43,577 nt of DNA, from contig NZ_BONC01000067.1 in the NCBI RefSeq assembly GCF_016862515.1, positions 1 to 43,577 of the forward strand, read 5' to 3'. The position numbers were made by a program, and so were the translations under genes. The stretch is from Asanoa iriomotensis (GTDB lineage: Bacteria > Actinomycetota > Actinomycetes > Mycobacteriales > Micromonosporaceae). The notes beneath the pieces are model-generated. The model was not told where the DNA came from. It saw only the letters and a list, made by a program, of their open reading frames with translations, and did no database searches. Shown one piece after another: positions 7,093 to 14,990 of the stretch (position 1 is the stretch's first letter; every line of letters starts with the position of its first letter).

Positions 7093-9219
7093 TTACGGCT
7101 TGAAGATCGGGTCGTAGGTCGGCGCCACGACGTCCCAGTCGTAGGTGGCCAGCGCGTGGTCGGCGGCGGCCTGGCCCGCCGCCCGCCACGCCTCGTCCGT
7201 GGCGGTCAGCGCCAGGATCCGCTGCGCCGCCTCGGCCGGCGTGCCGACCACCCACTCGTCCGGGAACACCGTCCGCGCGCTGTGCGCCCGGCCCGCGAAG
7301 AACGGCCAGTCGCGCACGACCGGAACGGCGCCGCTGGCCGCACCCTCGACGAGCGCGCAGTGGAAGCTCTCGCGCACCGAGGTGCTGAGGATGACACCGA
7401 CCTCGGTGAGCACCTTCGGGATGTCGTCGCGCTGGCCCAGCCGGCGCACGGCACCCAGCCCCTCGAGCTCGGCGAGGTCGCGCTCGAAGGCCGTGCAGTA
7501 TTCCTTGGCCGCCGCGCTCGCGTCCGGGCTCGGCTCCTTGCCGACCAGCACCAGGTTGTAGCGCTCGTCGGCGCGGCGCAGCTCCCGCAGTACCTCCAGC
7601 GCCCACCGGGGGTCCTTGGCGATCGCGCCGATGCCGACGAGGCCCAGCGTGAAGCGCGCGTCCGGCGTCTTCTCGGCCGGGTAACGCCGCAGGTCCATCG
7701 CGTTGGTCAGCACGTGCAGCCGGGGCGCGCCCGGACCGGTCAGCCGCGGCACGGCCGCCACGGCCAGGTCCCGCAGGTGCTCGGAGACGAAGACCATGTC
7801 GTCGACGCGGGAGAAGTCGACCAGGTGCGGCCACCAGGTGAAGGCCTCGAAGCTGTGCAGGCGCACGACGACCCGGGTGGTGCCGGGGTCGATCAGGCTG
7901 AGCAGGCCGGCGGGCACCGCGCACCAGTCGACGAACACGGTGTCGGCCCACTCCATGTCGGGACCGAAGAGCTGCTGCGCCTCCTGGCCGTACTTGGACT
8001 GGCCCATGAGCCGGTGCGCGATCAGCTTGGCCCGGCCGTTGTTGAGGAACGAGCGCACCGGCGTGCCCGGCGACATGTCGAGGTGGCGGGTCTCCACGTC
8101 CGGCATGGCGTCGTACCGTTCGCGGATCGGGGTGAGGAAGTTGTCGTTGAGCCCCGTCAGGAACAGCAGCCGCGGCGGCCGGCCGACCGGCGCCTCCGCA
8201 GGGGTCTCGCGGCCGTTCGCGGCGGCGAGCCGGCGCCCGACCGCACTGTCGTGCAGCGGCGCGAGGAACCCGGCCGGGTCGTCGCTGAGCGGCGACGACA
8301 GGCGGTCGTAGTGCAGGACCCGGTGGAACAGCAGGTCGAGCGCCCGCCCGACGACCGGCGGTGCCTGCCCGGGGTGGCTGCCGGTGTGCAGGGCCTCGGC
8401 GCGGGCCAGCTCGCCCTTGACGACGTCGCGCAGGGTCGGCGGGACGCGGCCGGCGGCCAGATCGCGGTCGACCGCCGGGCCGAGCAGCGCCGCACGGGCG
8501 CGTGCGTCGGTCACCTTCGGCACCACCCGCTCGGCCATGGCCATGGCGGCGCCCGGCTTGCCGGCCTTGATCATGCTGCCCTGCAGGCGCAGGGCCAGCG
8601 CGGCCCGGCGCCGCTCGGGGATGCCGGGCGCGGCGGCCGCGACCCGCCACATGCTCCGCACGGGGCTGACCGTCATCGCGCGGCGACCGGTCGCGGCCAT
8701 GCCGGCGAGCCTGGCCGCGGCGCTCGCGCGCCGCGCCGCGTCGCCCGCGAGCACCGCCGGGGACGGTGCGGACGGCAGCGCGGACCGCTTGGCCGGCTCC
8801 GGGCGGGCCCGCCGGTCGTCGAGGGCCTTGAGGGCCGGTGTCAGCCCGAACACCGCGTCCGCGCGCCGGTTGCGCTGGGCGAGCTGCCACACGGCGTGCA
8901 CGGCGTTGTTGTCGAGCGCGACGAGGATCTCGGCGGACCGGGCGTGGCGGCGGACCCACGGATCGTGGGAGGCGCGCATCCACACCTGCACGGGGCGCGC
9001 GGCACCGCGCACCAACTGCCGGAAGACCAGGCCGCCGGACCGGCCGTCCTCGCCGATGTTGCGGGTCTCCGCCAGGTCAGCGGGGATCTCCAGCCCGGAC
9101 GGGTCGAAGTCGCAGGCCAGGGTGACCGTCGCCCCGCCGTCGCGCAGCTTGGTCAGCGCGTCGACGAGCACGGTCGGTCGGGTCGGTCGCGATCCCGCCA
9201 CGAGCAGCACGTTGGTCAC
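7093..9219 (-). CDS. Large protein with C-terminal GT-B glycosyltransferase domain
   Basis: This 708-residue protein has two parts. Residues from about 340 onward look like a GT4-type transferase: RPPRLLFLTGLNDNFLTPIR, then LHSFEAFTWWPHL, VFVSEHLRDLAV, LHVLTNAMDLRRYP, FTLGLVGIGAIAKDPRWALE and ESFHCALVEGAASGAVPVVR. The first third starts as another Rossmann-like unit (VTNVLLVAGSRPTRPTVLVD) and continues as an Arg/Ala-rich helical region I do not recognise. The gene starts at GTG 9219 and overlaps the upstream glycosyltransferase stop by GTGA, so the two are coupled. A longer in-frame extension to 10434 is antisense-like filler over that neighbour. It is probably a chain-modifying or polymerising transferase of the same surface glycan; the substrate is unknown. 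Confidence 0.8.
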   Translation of the reverse strand: MTNVLLVAGSRPTRPTVLVDALTKLRDGGATVTLACDFDPSGLEIPADLAETRNIGEDGRSGGLVFRQLVRGAARPVQVWMRASHDPWVRRHARSAEILVALDNNAVHAVWQLAQRNRRADAVFGLTPALKALDDRRARPEPAKRSALPSAPSPAVLAGDAARRASAAARLAGMAATGRRAMTVSPVRSMWRVAAAAPGIPERRRAALALRLQGSMIKAGKPGAAMAMAERVVPKVTDARARAALLGPAVDRDLAAGRVPPTLRDVVKGELARAEALHTGSHPGQAPPVVGRALDLLFHRVLHYDRLSSPLSDDPAGFLAPLHDSAVGRRLAAANGRETPAEAPVGRPPRLLFLTGLNDNFLTPIRERYDAMPDVETRHLDMSPGTPVRSFLNNGRAKLIAHRLMGQSKYGQEAQQLFGPDMEWADTVFVDWCAVPAGLLSLIDPGTTRVVVRLHSFEAFTWWPHLVDFSRVDDMVFVSEHLRDLAVAAVPRLTGPGAPRLHVLTNAMDLRRYPAEKTPDARFTLGLVGIGAIAKDPRWALEVLRELRRADERYNLVLVGKEPSPDASAAAKEYCTAFERDLAELEGLGAVRRLGQRDDIPKVLTEVGVILSTSVRESFHCALVEGAASGAVPVVRDWPFFAGRAHSARTVFPDEWVVGTPAEAAQRILALTATDEAWRAAGQAAADHALATYDWDVVAPTYDPIFKP

Positions 9220-10622
9220 TGGTGGCCCTCCCCGGCCGCCTGGCGCGAAACGGTCGCACCGCCCGATCGGATCAGTTCGGTGACCTCGCGGACCGCCGGC
9301 TCCAGCTGCGTGTCGCGGGCGTAGCGGTCGGCCGTGCGCCGGGCCGCGGCCCGGTCGGCGTCGGAGGTCTCGACGGCCTTGTGCGCGGCCAGCCGGAAGG
9401 CGTGCGCCAGGCCCGCCGCGTCCATGGCGGGCGGGCCGGCCCAGAGCGGGTAGTCGGCGAGGACCGTGGCGGCGTCGTGCTCGACCTCGTGCGCCGAGAC
9501 GACCGGCAGGCCGGCCGCCATGAACTCGTAGACCTTGCCGGAGGTCATGTAACGCCCGCCGGTGACCATCAGGACCAGGGCGTCCCAGCGCGCGTACGCC
9601 TGTGCGACCTCGGCCTTGGGCACCGGGCCGCCGAACGTGACGCCGTCGGCCGCGGCCGCCCGCAACGCCTCCATGTGTGGATTGTCCTCGCGAGCCCAGC
9701 CGGCGCCGACATGGCCGCGCACCTCGAACCGGGCACCGGCCAGCAGCGGCTCGCTCTCGCGGGCCGCGTGCCAGCCCTCGAGCGTCGCCTTCAGCAGCGG
9801 CAGCGGCAGGTTGAGCGCGCCGAGATAGCCGAACGTGAGCCCGGCGCCCGGGTCGGGCCGGTGCGGCTCCGCCGGGATGCTGTCGCGGTCGAAGCCGTTG
9901 CGGACCACCCGCACCCGGGGCGCCACGTCGGGGTAGCGCTCGCGGTACCACTCGGCGATCGGCTCGTTGACGCACCAGAAGGCCGCCGCGTCGCCCAGCA
10001 GCTTGGCCTCCCACCCGCCGGACACCGAGTCGCGGGTGAACGCCTCGCCGCCGTTGATGACGTCGACCGACCAGCCGTCGCGGAAGTCGACCACGTAGGG
10101 AACCCGGTGCTCCTGCCACAGCCGCCAGGTCGCGGCGAGGTTGACGTAGGGCACGCAGGTGGCCACCAGCAGGTCGGCCGGGCGCTCCCGGTGCAGGCGC
10201 AGGACGGCCTGCTCCAGGGCCGGCCGCCAGCTGCCGAAGACCGGCTCCGGGAAGAGCTTGAGGGACTGCTGCCGCTGCTGGTAGATCCAGTCGCGGGGGC
10301 GCAGGCTCCGGGCAGCCGAGAATTTGCGGATGTCGGTCTCGAGGTCGGCGCGCTCCAGCGGCAGCTCGACGATCGTGATGCGCGGGTCGACACCGGCGCT
10401 CAGCGTGTGGTCGAGGCCATATTCTCGCTCCCACGACTCCTGGCGGATCGTGACGACCGTGACGTCCCAGCCCGCGGCGGCGAACTGGTTGGCCGTCTCG
10501 CGCATCCGGTAGGCCGAGCTCTTGGCGGCCGGCGGGAACCCGATGGCCAGGTAGATCACGTGCGGCCGGGATCCGGTCGAGTCAGGCGACCGGTGGACGA
10601 GGTTGGTGGCGCTGCGCTCCAT
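9216..10622 (-). CDS. Glycosyltransferase, GT4-like
   Basis: This 468-residue GT-B transferase has the acceptor-side motif VIYLAIGFPPAAKSSAYRMR near the start. VPYVVDFRDGW and VNEPIAEWYRERYP follow, then the donor half opening GLTFGYLGALNLPLPLLK. GRYMTSGKVYEFMAAGLPVV carries the nucleotide-sugar-binding Lys/Glu pattern. ATG 10622 is the start because the frame upstream (to 11000) is antisense to the next gene and Arg/Pro-rich. It is the first gene of a two-gene unit (GTGA overlap with the 708-residue protein) that converges on the wbpB/E operon and diverges from the GT at 10733 across 110 bases, where both promoters must lie. It probably adds one sugar in repeat-unit assembly; donor unknown. 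Confidence 0.88.
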   Translation of the reverse strand: MERSATNLVHRSPDSTGSRPHVIYLAIGFPPAAKSSAYRMRETANQFAAAGWDVTVVTIRQESWEREYGLDHTLSAGVDPRITIVELPLERADLETDIRKFSAARSLRPRDWIYQQRQQSLKLFPEPVFGSWRPALEQAVLRLHRERPADLLVATCVPYVNLAATWRLWQEHRVPYVVDFRDGWSVDVINGGEAFTRDSVSGGWEAKLLGDAAAFWCVNEPIAEWYRERYPDVAPRVRVVRNGFDRDSIPAEPHRPDPGAGLTFGYLGALNLPLPLLKATLEGWHAARESEPLLAGARFEVRGHVGAGWAREDNPHMEALRAAAADGVTFGGPVPKAEVAQAYARWDALVLMVTGGRYMTSGKVYEFMAAGLPVVSAHEVEHDAATVLADYPLWAGPPAMDAAGLAHAFRLAAHKAVETSDADRAAARRTADRYARDTQLEPAVREVTELIRSGGATVSRQAAGEGHQ

Positions 10623-10732
10623 CAATGCTGACGATCCTGCCCGGGTAGACGAAGGTACGTTAATGTAGCCGACCGCCGGACCGTGCGATGACCGCGACCA
10701 CCCGTCCCTAGAGCGTGAGGGGAACCACCGCC

Positions 10733-12220
10733 ATGAAGCCCGCCATCGATCGCGGACGCATCGTGATGCTCGTCGACAACGGCGTCCACGGCGACTCGCG
10801 GGTCCAGAAGACGGCCGCCTCGGCCGCCGCCGCGGGCTGGGACGTCGTGCTGCTCGGCCGGGGAGCCGCGCAGACCTGGCAGCTCGGTGACGCGCAGGTG
10901 CGCCTGGTGCCCACGCCGTCCCCGCTGGCCAAGGGGTCGCACACCGCCCGCCGGCGCTGGCTGCGGGGTCCGCTGGGCTACCCGCCCAGCGGCATCGCAC
11001 CGATCCGCGCCCAGAAGGTCAAGGCGTGGCAGGCCGACCTGCGCACGCGCCGGGCCGAGGCGACGCTCGCGAAGGCCGGCGGCCTGCGCCCGCGGCTGCT
11101 GGCCGCCGAGTCGGCGCTGGCCAAGGTGACCAGCCGCTGGGTGTCGTTCCGCTACTGGCAGCTCAACCGCAAGCCGCGCACCTTCCACGGCCCCTGGGAC
11201 CGCACGGTGACCCGCATGTGGCAGGCCACCATGGGCGACCGGGCCTGGCGGCGGCTGGCGCCCCACCTGTGGGACTTCGAGCTGGCCTTCGGCCCGGAGA
11301 TCGACAAGCTGAAGCCCGACCTGATCCACGCCAACGACTTCCGCATGCTGGGCGTCGGCGCCCGGGCCGCGCTGCGCGCCCGCGCCGCCGGGCGTGACGT
11401 GAAGCTCGTCTGGGACGCGCACGAGTTCGTGCCGGGCATCCGGCCGCTGCCGCAGAACGCCCGCTGGAACCCGGCGATCCAGGCCCACGAGCGCGAGTAC
11501 GCGCCGTACGCCGACGCCGTGGTGACCGTCTCCGACAACCTCGCCGAACTGCTGCGCAAGGAGCACGGCCTGGCGGTCACGCCGACCGTGGTGCTCAACG
11601 CCCCCGCCGGCCTGTCCGCGGCGGCCGCCGACGCGCCCGACCTGCGCGCGGCGTGCGGGCTCGGTCCGGGCGTGCCGCTGGTCGTCTACAGCGGCGCCGC
11701 GGCTGTCCAGCGCGGCCTCGACATCATGGTCGAGGCGCTGCCGACCCTCGGCGACGTGCACGTGGCCTTCGTGGTCAACGCGCCGACCGAGGCGTACGTG
11801 AGCGGGCTGGTCGCCCGGGCCGAGAAGCTCGGCGTCGCCGACCGGCTGCACGTGCTGCCCTACGTCCCGCACGACCAGGTCGTCCGCTTCCTGTCCAGTG
11901 CCGATGTCGGAATCATCCCGATTCACCACTGGCCCAACCACGAGATCGCGCTGATCACGAAATTCTTCGAGTACGCGCACGCGCGCCTGCCCATGGTCGT
12001 CTCCGACGTGCGCACCATGGCCGAGACCGTCCTCGCCACCGGCAACGGCGAGGTGTTCCGCGCCGAGGACCTCGACGACTTCGTGCGCGCCGTCCGGGCC
12101 GTGCTGGCCGACCCCGCCCGCTACCAGGTCGCCTACGACAAGCCCGACCTGCTCGAGACGTGGACCTGGGAGCGGCAGTTCGCGATCCTCGACGAGACCG
12201 TCTACGCCCGCCTGGCGTGA
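10733..12220 (+). CDS. Glycosyltransferase, GT4-like (paralogue 2 of 3)
   Basis: This 495-residue homologue of the enzymes at 5542 and 13587 has the same landmarks: GRIVMLVDNGVHGDSRVQKT, HANDFRMLGVGARAALRARA, VWDAHEFVPGIRP, TVVLNAPAGL, VVYSGAAAVQRGLDIMVEAL, HVLPYVPHDQVVRFLSSADV and HWPNHEIALITKFFEYAHAR. The start is ATG 10733 with GAGGGGAA eight bases upstream; a GTG at 10715 is in frame but lacks such a site. Its last 400 or so bases are very similar at the DNA level to the third paralogue, which lies in the same orientation about 2.8 kb downstream. The gene stands alone, ending four bases before the convergent PIG-V-like gene. It likely acts on the same glycan as its paralogues with a different donor or acceptor. 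Confidence 0.88.
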   Translation: MKPAIDRGRIVMLVDNGVHGDSRVQKTAASAAAAGWDVVLLGRGAAQTWQLGDAQVRLVPTPSPLAKGSHTARRRWLRGPLGYPPSGIAPIRAQKVKAWQADLRTRRAEATLAKAGGLRPRLLAAESALAKVTSRWVSFRYWQLNRKPRTFHGPWDRTVTRMWQATMGDRAWRRLAPHLWDFELAFGPEIDKLKPDLIHANDFRMLGVGARAALRARAAGRDVKLVWDAHEFVPGIRPLPQNARWNPAIQAHEREYAPYADAVVTVSDNLAELLRKEHGLAVTPTVVLNAPAGLSAAAADAPDLRAACGLGPGVPLVVYSGAAAVQRGLDIMVEALPTLGDVHVAFVVNAPTEAYVSGLVARAEKLGVADRLHVLPYVPHDQVVRFLSSADVGIIPIHHWPNHEIALITKFFEYAHARLPMVVSDVRTMAETVLATGNGEVFRAEDLDDFVRAVRAVLADPARYQVAYDKPDLLETWTWERQFAILDETVYARLA

Positions 12221-12229
12221 CGCGTCACG
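12216..12229. terminator. 14-bp palindrome holding both convergent stop codons
   Basis: CGTGACGCGTCACG is a perfect palindrome. Its left half contains the TGA of the glycosyltransferase (12218-12220) and its right half the reverse TGA of the PIG-V-like gene (12227-12225). It could form a small bidirectional terminator stem, but there is no loop sequence or T-run, so the role is uncertain. Confidence 0.3.
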
Positions 12230-13424
12230 GCGACCACTTCCAGACCAGCGCCAGGTAGGTCCCGTACCAGGCCGAACCGAGGGCGAGTGCCACGAGCACG
12301 ATGACTTTCGTGCTCGTCAGCGCCTTCGACAGCCCGACCGCGACCGGAATCAGCAGCGTGAAGACCGGGATCAGGTAACGGGCCTTGCCCTGCTGGCCGC
12401 CGGCCGCGCCGGCCAGGAAGACCAGCATCACCACGGTGTAGACGACGATCGGCAACGGCGGGCGCTGCACCAGCAACAGCGCGGCGAGCACCACCGCCAC
12501 GAACATCGAGAACACGATCACGTAGAAGGCGAGCATCTCGCCGCGCTGGGTCAGCACCTGGTAGACCGTGCGGACCGTGTCGGGGCCGCCGTCGAAGGAG
12601 ACGTTCCAGCCTTCCTTCTGCATGTAGAAATAGCCGTCCGCCCGGCCGAGTCGGGCGCCGACCCAGGCGAGATAGCCGACGTAGCCGAGCGGGGCCAGGG
12701 CGCCCGCGACCCAGGGGCGCCACCCGCCCCGGCGCCGCACGATCGCGACGAGCGCGCAGATCCCGACGGCGGCGATCAGCGCGACGGCGACCGGCCGGGT
12801 CAGCCCGGCGAGCAGGCACAGCACGCCGGCGGTGAGCCATTGCTCACGCAGCAGCGCGTAGAGGCACCAGGCGGCGAAGGCGGTGAACAGCGACTCGCTG
12901 TAGCCCATGCTCTCGACCAGCGCGTGCGGGATGACGCCCCAGAGGATGGCCAGCAGGATGCCGGTGGTCCGGTTCCACATGTGCGTGCCGACCAGGTAGA
13001 TGCCCCAGGCGGCGGCCAGGCCCGCGAGCCACGCGACGATCACCGCGCCCGCCAGGGAACCGACACCCGGCAGGAAGGTGAAGACCTTGATCAGGGCCGG
13101 GAACGCCGGGAAGAACGCCAGGTTCGAGGGTTTCAGGTCGCCGTCGGGACCGACCGGGATCGTGGCGTCGTAGCCCACGTCGACGATCCTGCGGTAGGAG
13201 GTGGCGTCGAACCGGCCGGCCAGCAGCCAGGAGAGGTCGGTGCCCTGCCGGTGGGCCATCACCCACAGGACCAGGATCCCGAAGGCCCGGACGATCAGGT
13301 AGCCGATGACCGCGGGCGCGGCGGCCGACAGGGCCGAGCGGGCTCGGTCGCGCCAGGATCGGGTGGGCTGCGTCTCGTCCGCCGCCTCGCCCGTGCCCGT
13401 GTCTACTGTCGTCAGTGCGCCCAT
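12225..13424 (-). CDS. PIG-V-like (GT76-type) polytopic mannosyltransferase
   Basis: This 399-residue integral membrane protein has about ten hydrophobic segments. It probably uses polyprenyl-phosphate-linked sugar on the outer face of the membrane. The N-terminal loop carries the family pattern: RFDATSYRRIVDVGYDATIP, then SNLAFFPAFPALIKVF, with an acidic residue after TM1 and the FFPxxP motif. LLAGLTRPVAVALI and a C-terminal QQGKARYLIPVFTLLIPVAV complete the resemblance to actinobacterial PIG-V homologues. The start is ATG 13424. The frame stays open upstream, including a PDGI(R/P) pentapeptide repeat, but codon use there is not coding-like. It sits antisense between two direct GT4 paralogues. 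Mannose as the sugar is inferred from the family. Confidence 0.8.
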   Translation of the reverse strand: MGALTTVDTGTGEAADETQPTRSWRDRARSALSAAAPAVIGYLIVRAFGILVLWVMAHRQGTDLSWLLAGRFDATSYRRIVDVGYDATIPVGPDGDLKPSNLAFFPAFPALIKVFTFLPGVGSLAGAVIVAWLAGLAAAWGIYLVGTHMWNRTTGILLAILWGVIPHALVESMGYSESLFTAFAAWCLYALLREQWLTAGVLCLLAGLTRPVAVALIAAVGICALVAIVRRRGGWRPWVAGALAPLGYVGYLAWVGARLGRADGYFYMQKEGWNVSFDGGPDTVRTVYQVLTQRGEMLAFYVIVFSMFVAVVLAALLLVQRPPLPIVVYTVVMLVFLAGAAGGQQGKARYLIPVFTLLIPVAVGLSKALTSTKVIVLVALALGSAWYGTYLALVWKWSP

Positions 13425-13464
13425 GGCCAGAGACCATAGCCGAGCACTTCTCGGCTCATGGGGG

Positions 13465-13509
13465 CCGTCCGGTGGGATCCCGTCCGGTCTGATCCCGTCC
13501 GGCTCTATT
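13465..13509. repeat. Three tandem copies of a 15-bp direct repeat
   Basis: CCGTCCGG recurs at 13465, 13480 and 13495, a 15-bp period. Units read CCGTCCGGTGGGATC, CCGTCCGGTCTGATC and a more diverged CCGTCCGGCTCTATT. They lie in the 162-bp divergent gap between the PIG-V-like gene and the third GT4 paralogue, where both promoters must lie. They could be iterated regulator-binding sites. Confidence 0.6.
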
Positions 13510-13586
13510 TTCGGGTGCGCTCTCCGGCTTGGTAGCCTCACGACGATCGAGCACCCCCATATCGCTCGGAAGGCGAAAAGACCGGT

Positions 13587-14990
13587 ATGGCAGCAGACGC
13601 AGCCTCTGCACGCCCCGGCGGCCGCCGCGTTGTCATGCTGGTCGACAACGGCGTCCACGGCGACTCCCGCGTACAGAAGATCGCCCGGTCGGCGGCCGAC
13701 GCCGGCTGGGAGGTCGTGCTGCTCGGCCTGACGGCCGGGGACCCCTCGACCTGGCGGCTGGGCGATGCGGATGTCCGGTTGCTCCCGATGCCGGACCCGC
13801 TGGCCCGGGGCTCGGCCCTGCGGCGGACCGCCGTGCGGTTCCTGCTGCGCCGGTCGGCCGGCCCAACACCCACACCTGCCACTGCCCCCACTCCTGTCCC
13901 CGCCCGGCGGGGCGCTCGCGCGATCGCCTTCGGCGCCGTGCGCCGCGCCATCCGCCCCTACGAGCGCGCGCGCACCGCGTTCTGGCTGCGGGCACGGGGC
14001 GACCGGGCCTGGCGCCGGCTCGAGCCGGCGCTGTGGGACTACGAGGAGGTCTTCGGGCCGGTCGTCGACGCGCTGGCGCCCGACCTGATCCACGCGCACG
14101 ACTTCCGGATGCTCGGCGTCGGCGCCCGCGCCAAGGCCCGCGCCGCGGCGGTCGGTCGCCGGGTCCACCTGGTCTGGGACGCGCACGAGTTCCTGCCGGG
14201 CATCAAGCCGCGGCGGGACAACCCCCGCTGGCTGCCCGCACACCGGGCCCACGAGCGCGAGTACGCGCCGTACGCCGACGTGGTCATGACCGTCTCCGGC
14301 AACCTCGCCGAGTTGCTGCGTCAGGAACACGGCCTGGCCGTCACGCCGACCGTGGTGCTCAACGCGCCGCTGGCCGGCACGTCCGCCGACGCACCCGACC
14401 TGCGCGCCCTCTGCGGTATCGATGCCGCGACCCCGCTGCTCGTCTACAGCGGCGCCGCCGCACCGCAGCGCGGCATGGACATCATGGTCGAGGCGCTGCC
14501 TCGGCTCGCCAGTGCCCACGTCGCGTTCGTCGTCAACGCCGACACCGATCCTTACGTGCGGCGGCTGGTCACCCGCGCGGCCGCACTGGGCGTCGCCGAC
14601 CGGCTGCACGTGCTGCCCTACGTACCGCACGACCAGGTCGTCCGCTTCCTGTCCGGCGCCGACGTCGGGGTGATCCCGATCCACCACTGGCCCAACCACG
14701 AGATCGCGCTGATCACCAAGTTCTTCGAGTACGCGCACGCACGCCTGCCCATGGTCGTCTCCGACGTACGCACGATGGCCGAGACCGTCCGCGCCACCGG
14801 CAACGGCGAGGTGTTCCGCGCCGAGGACCTCGACGACTTCGTCCGCGCCGTCCGCACCGTGCTCGCCGACCCCGCCCAATATCGGGACGCGTACGACAAA
14901 CCGGATGTTCTCGACAGCTGGACGTGGGAACGGCAGGCGGTCGTGCTCGACGACGTATACCGGGCCTTGCTGGCCGGGAGCGCGCGATGA
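13587..14990 (+). CDS. Glycosyltransferase, GT4-like (paralogue 3 of 3)
   Basis: This 467-residue member of the local GT4 trio has RRVVMLVDNGVHGDSRVQKI, HAHDFRMLGVGARAKARA, VWDAHEFLPGIKPRRDNPRW, LLVYSGAAAPQRGMDIMVEA and HWPNHEIALITKFFEYAHAR. The basic central insert of its sisters is replaced by a shorter Pro/Thr linker (GPTPTPATAPTPVPARRGAR, about residue 92 onward), making it the shortest of the three. ATG 13587 is preceded by GGAAGG about 13 bases upstream. It overlaps the following GT2 gene by ATGA. Its 3' portion is close to paralogue 2 at the DNA level, pointing to recent duplication or gene conversion. Probable role: one step of surface glycan assembly. Confidence 0.88.
   Translation: MAADAASARPGGRRVVMLVDNGVHGDSRVQKIARSAADAGWEVVLLGLTAGDPSTWRLGDADVRLLPMPDPLARGSALRRTAVRFLLRRSAGPTPTPATAPTPVPARRGARAIAFGAVRRAIRPYERARTAFWLRARGDRAWRRLEPALWDYEEVFGPVVDALAPDLIHAHDFRMLGVGARAKARAAAVGRRVHLVWDAHEFLPGIKPRRDNPRWLPAHRAHEREYAPYADVVMTVSGNLAELLRQEHGLAVTPTVVLNAPLAGTSADAPDLRALCGIDAATPLLVYSGAAAPQRGMDIMVEALPRLASAHVAFVVNADTDPYVRRLVTRAAALGVADRLHVLPYVPHDQVVRFLSGADVGVIPIHHWPNHEIALITKFFEYAHARLPMVVSDVRTMAETVRATGNGEVFRAEDLDDFVRAVRTVLADPAQYRDAYDKPDVLDSWTWERQAVVLDDVYRALLAGSAR

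Noticed and set aside
9216-11000. A 594-residue version of the GT4 gene
   Set aside because: The first 126 residues are antisense to the divergent GT at 10733 and have no homologous motifs; ATG 10622 fits the family start.
12225-14879. An 884-residue version of the PIG-V-like gene
   Set aside because: The extra N-terminal half is antisense to the GT4 paralogue at 13587, is Arg/Gly/Asp-rich, and lacks membrane segments; ATG 13424 gives the family length.
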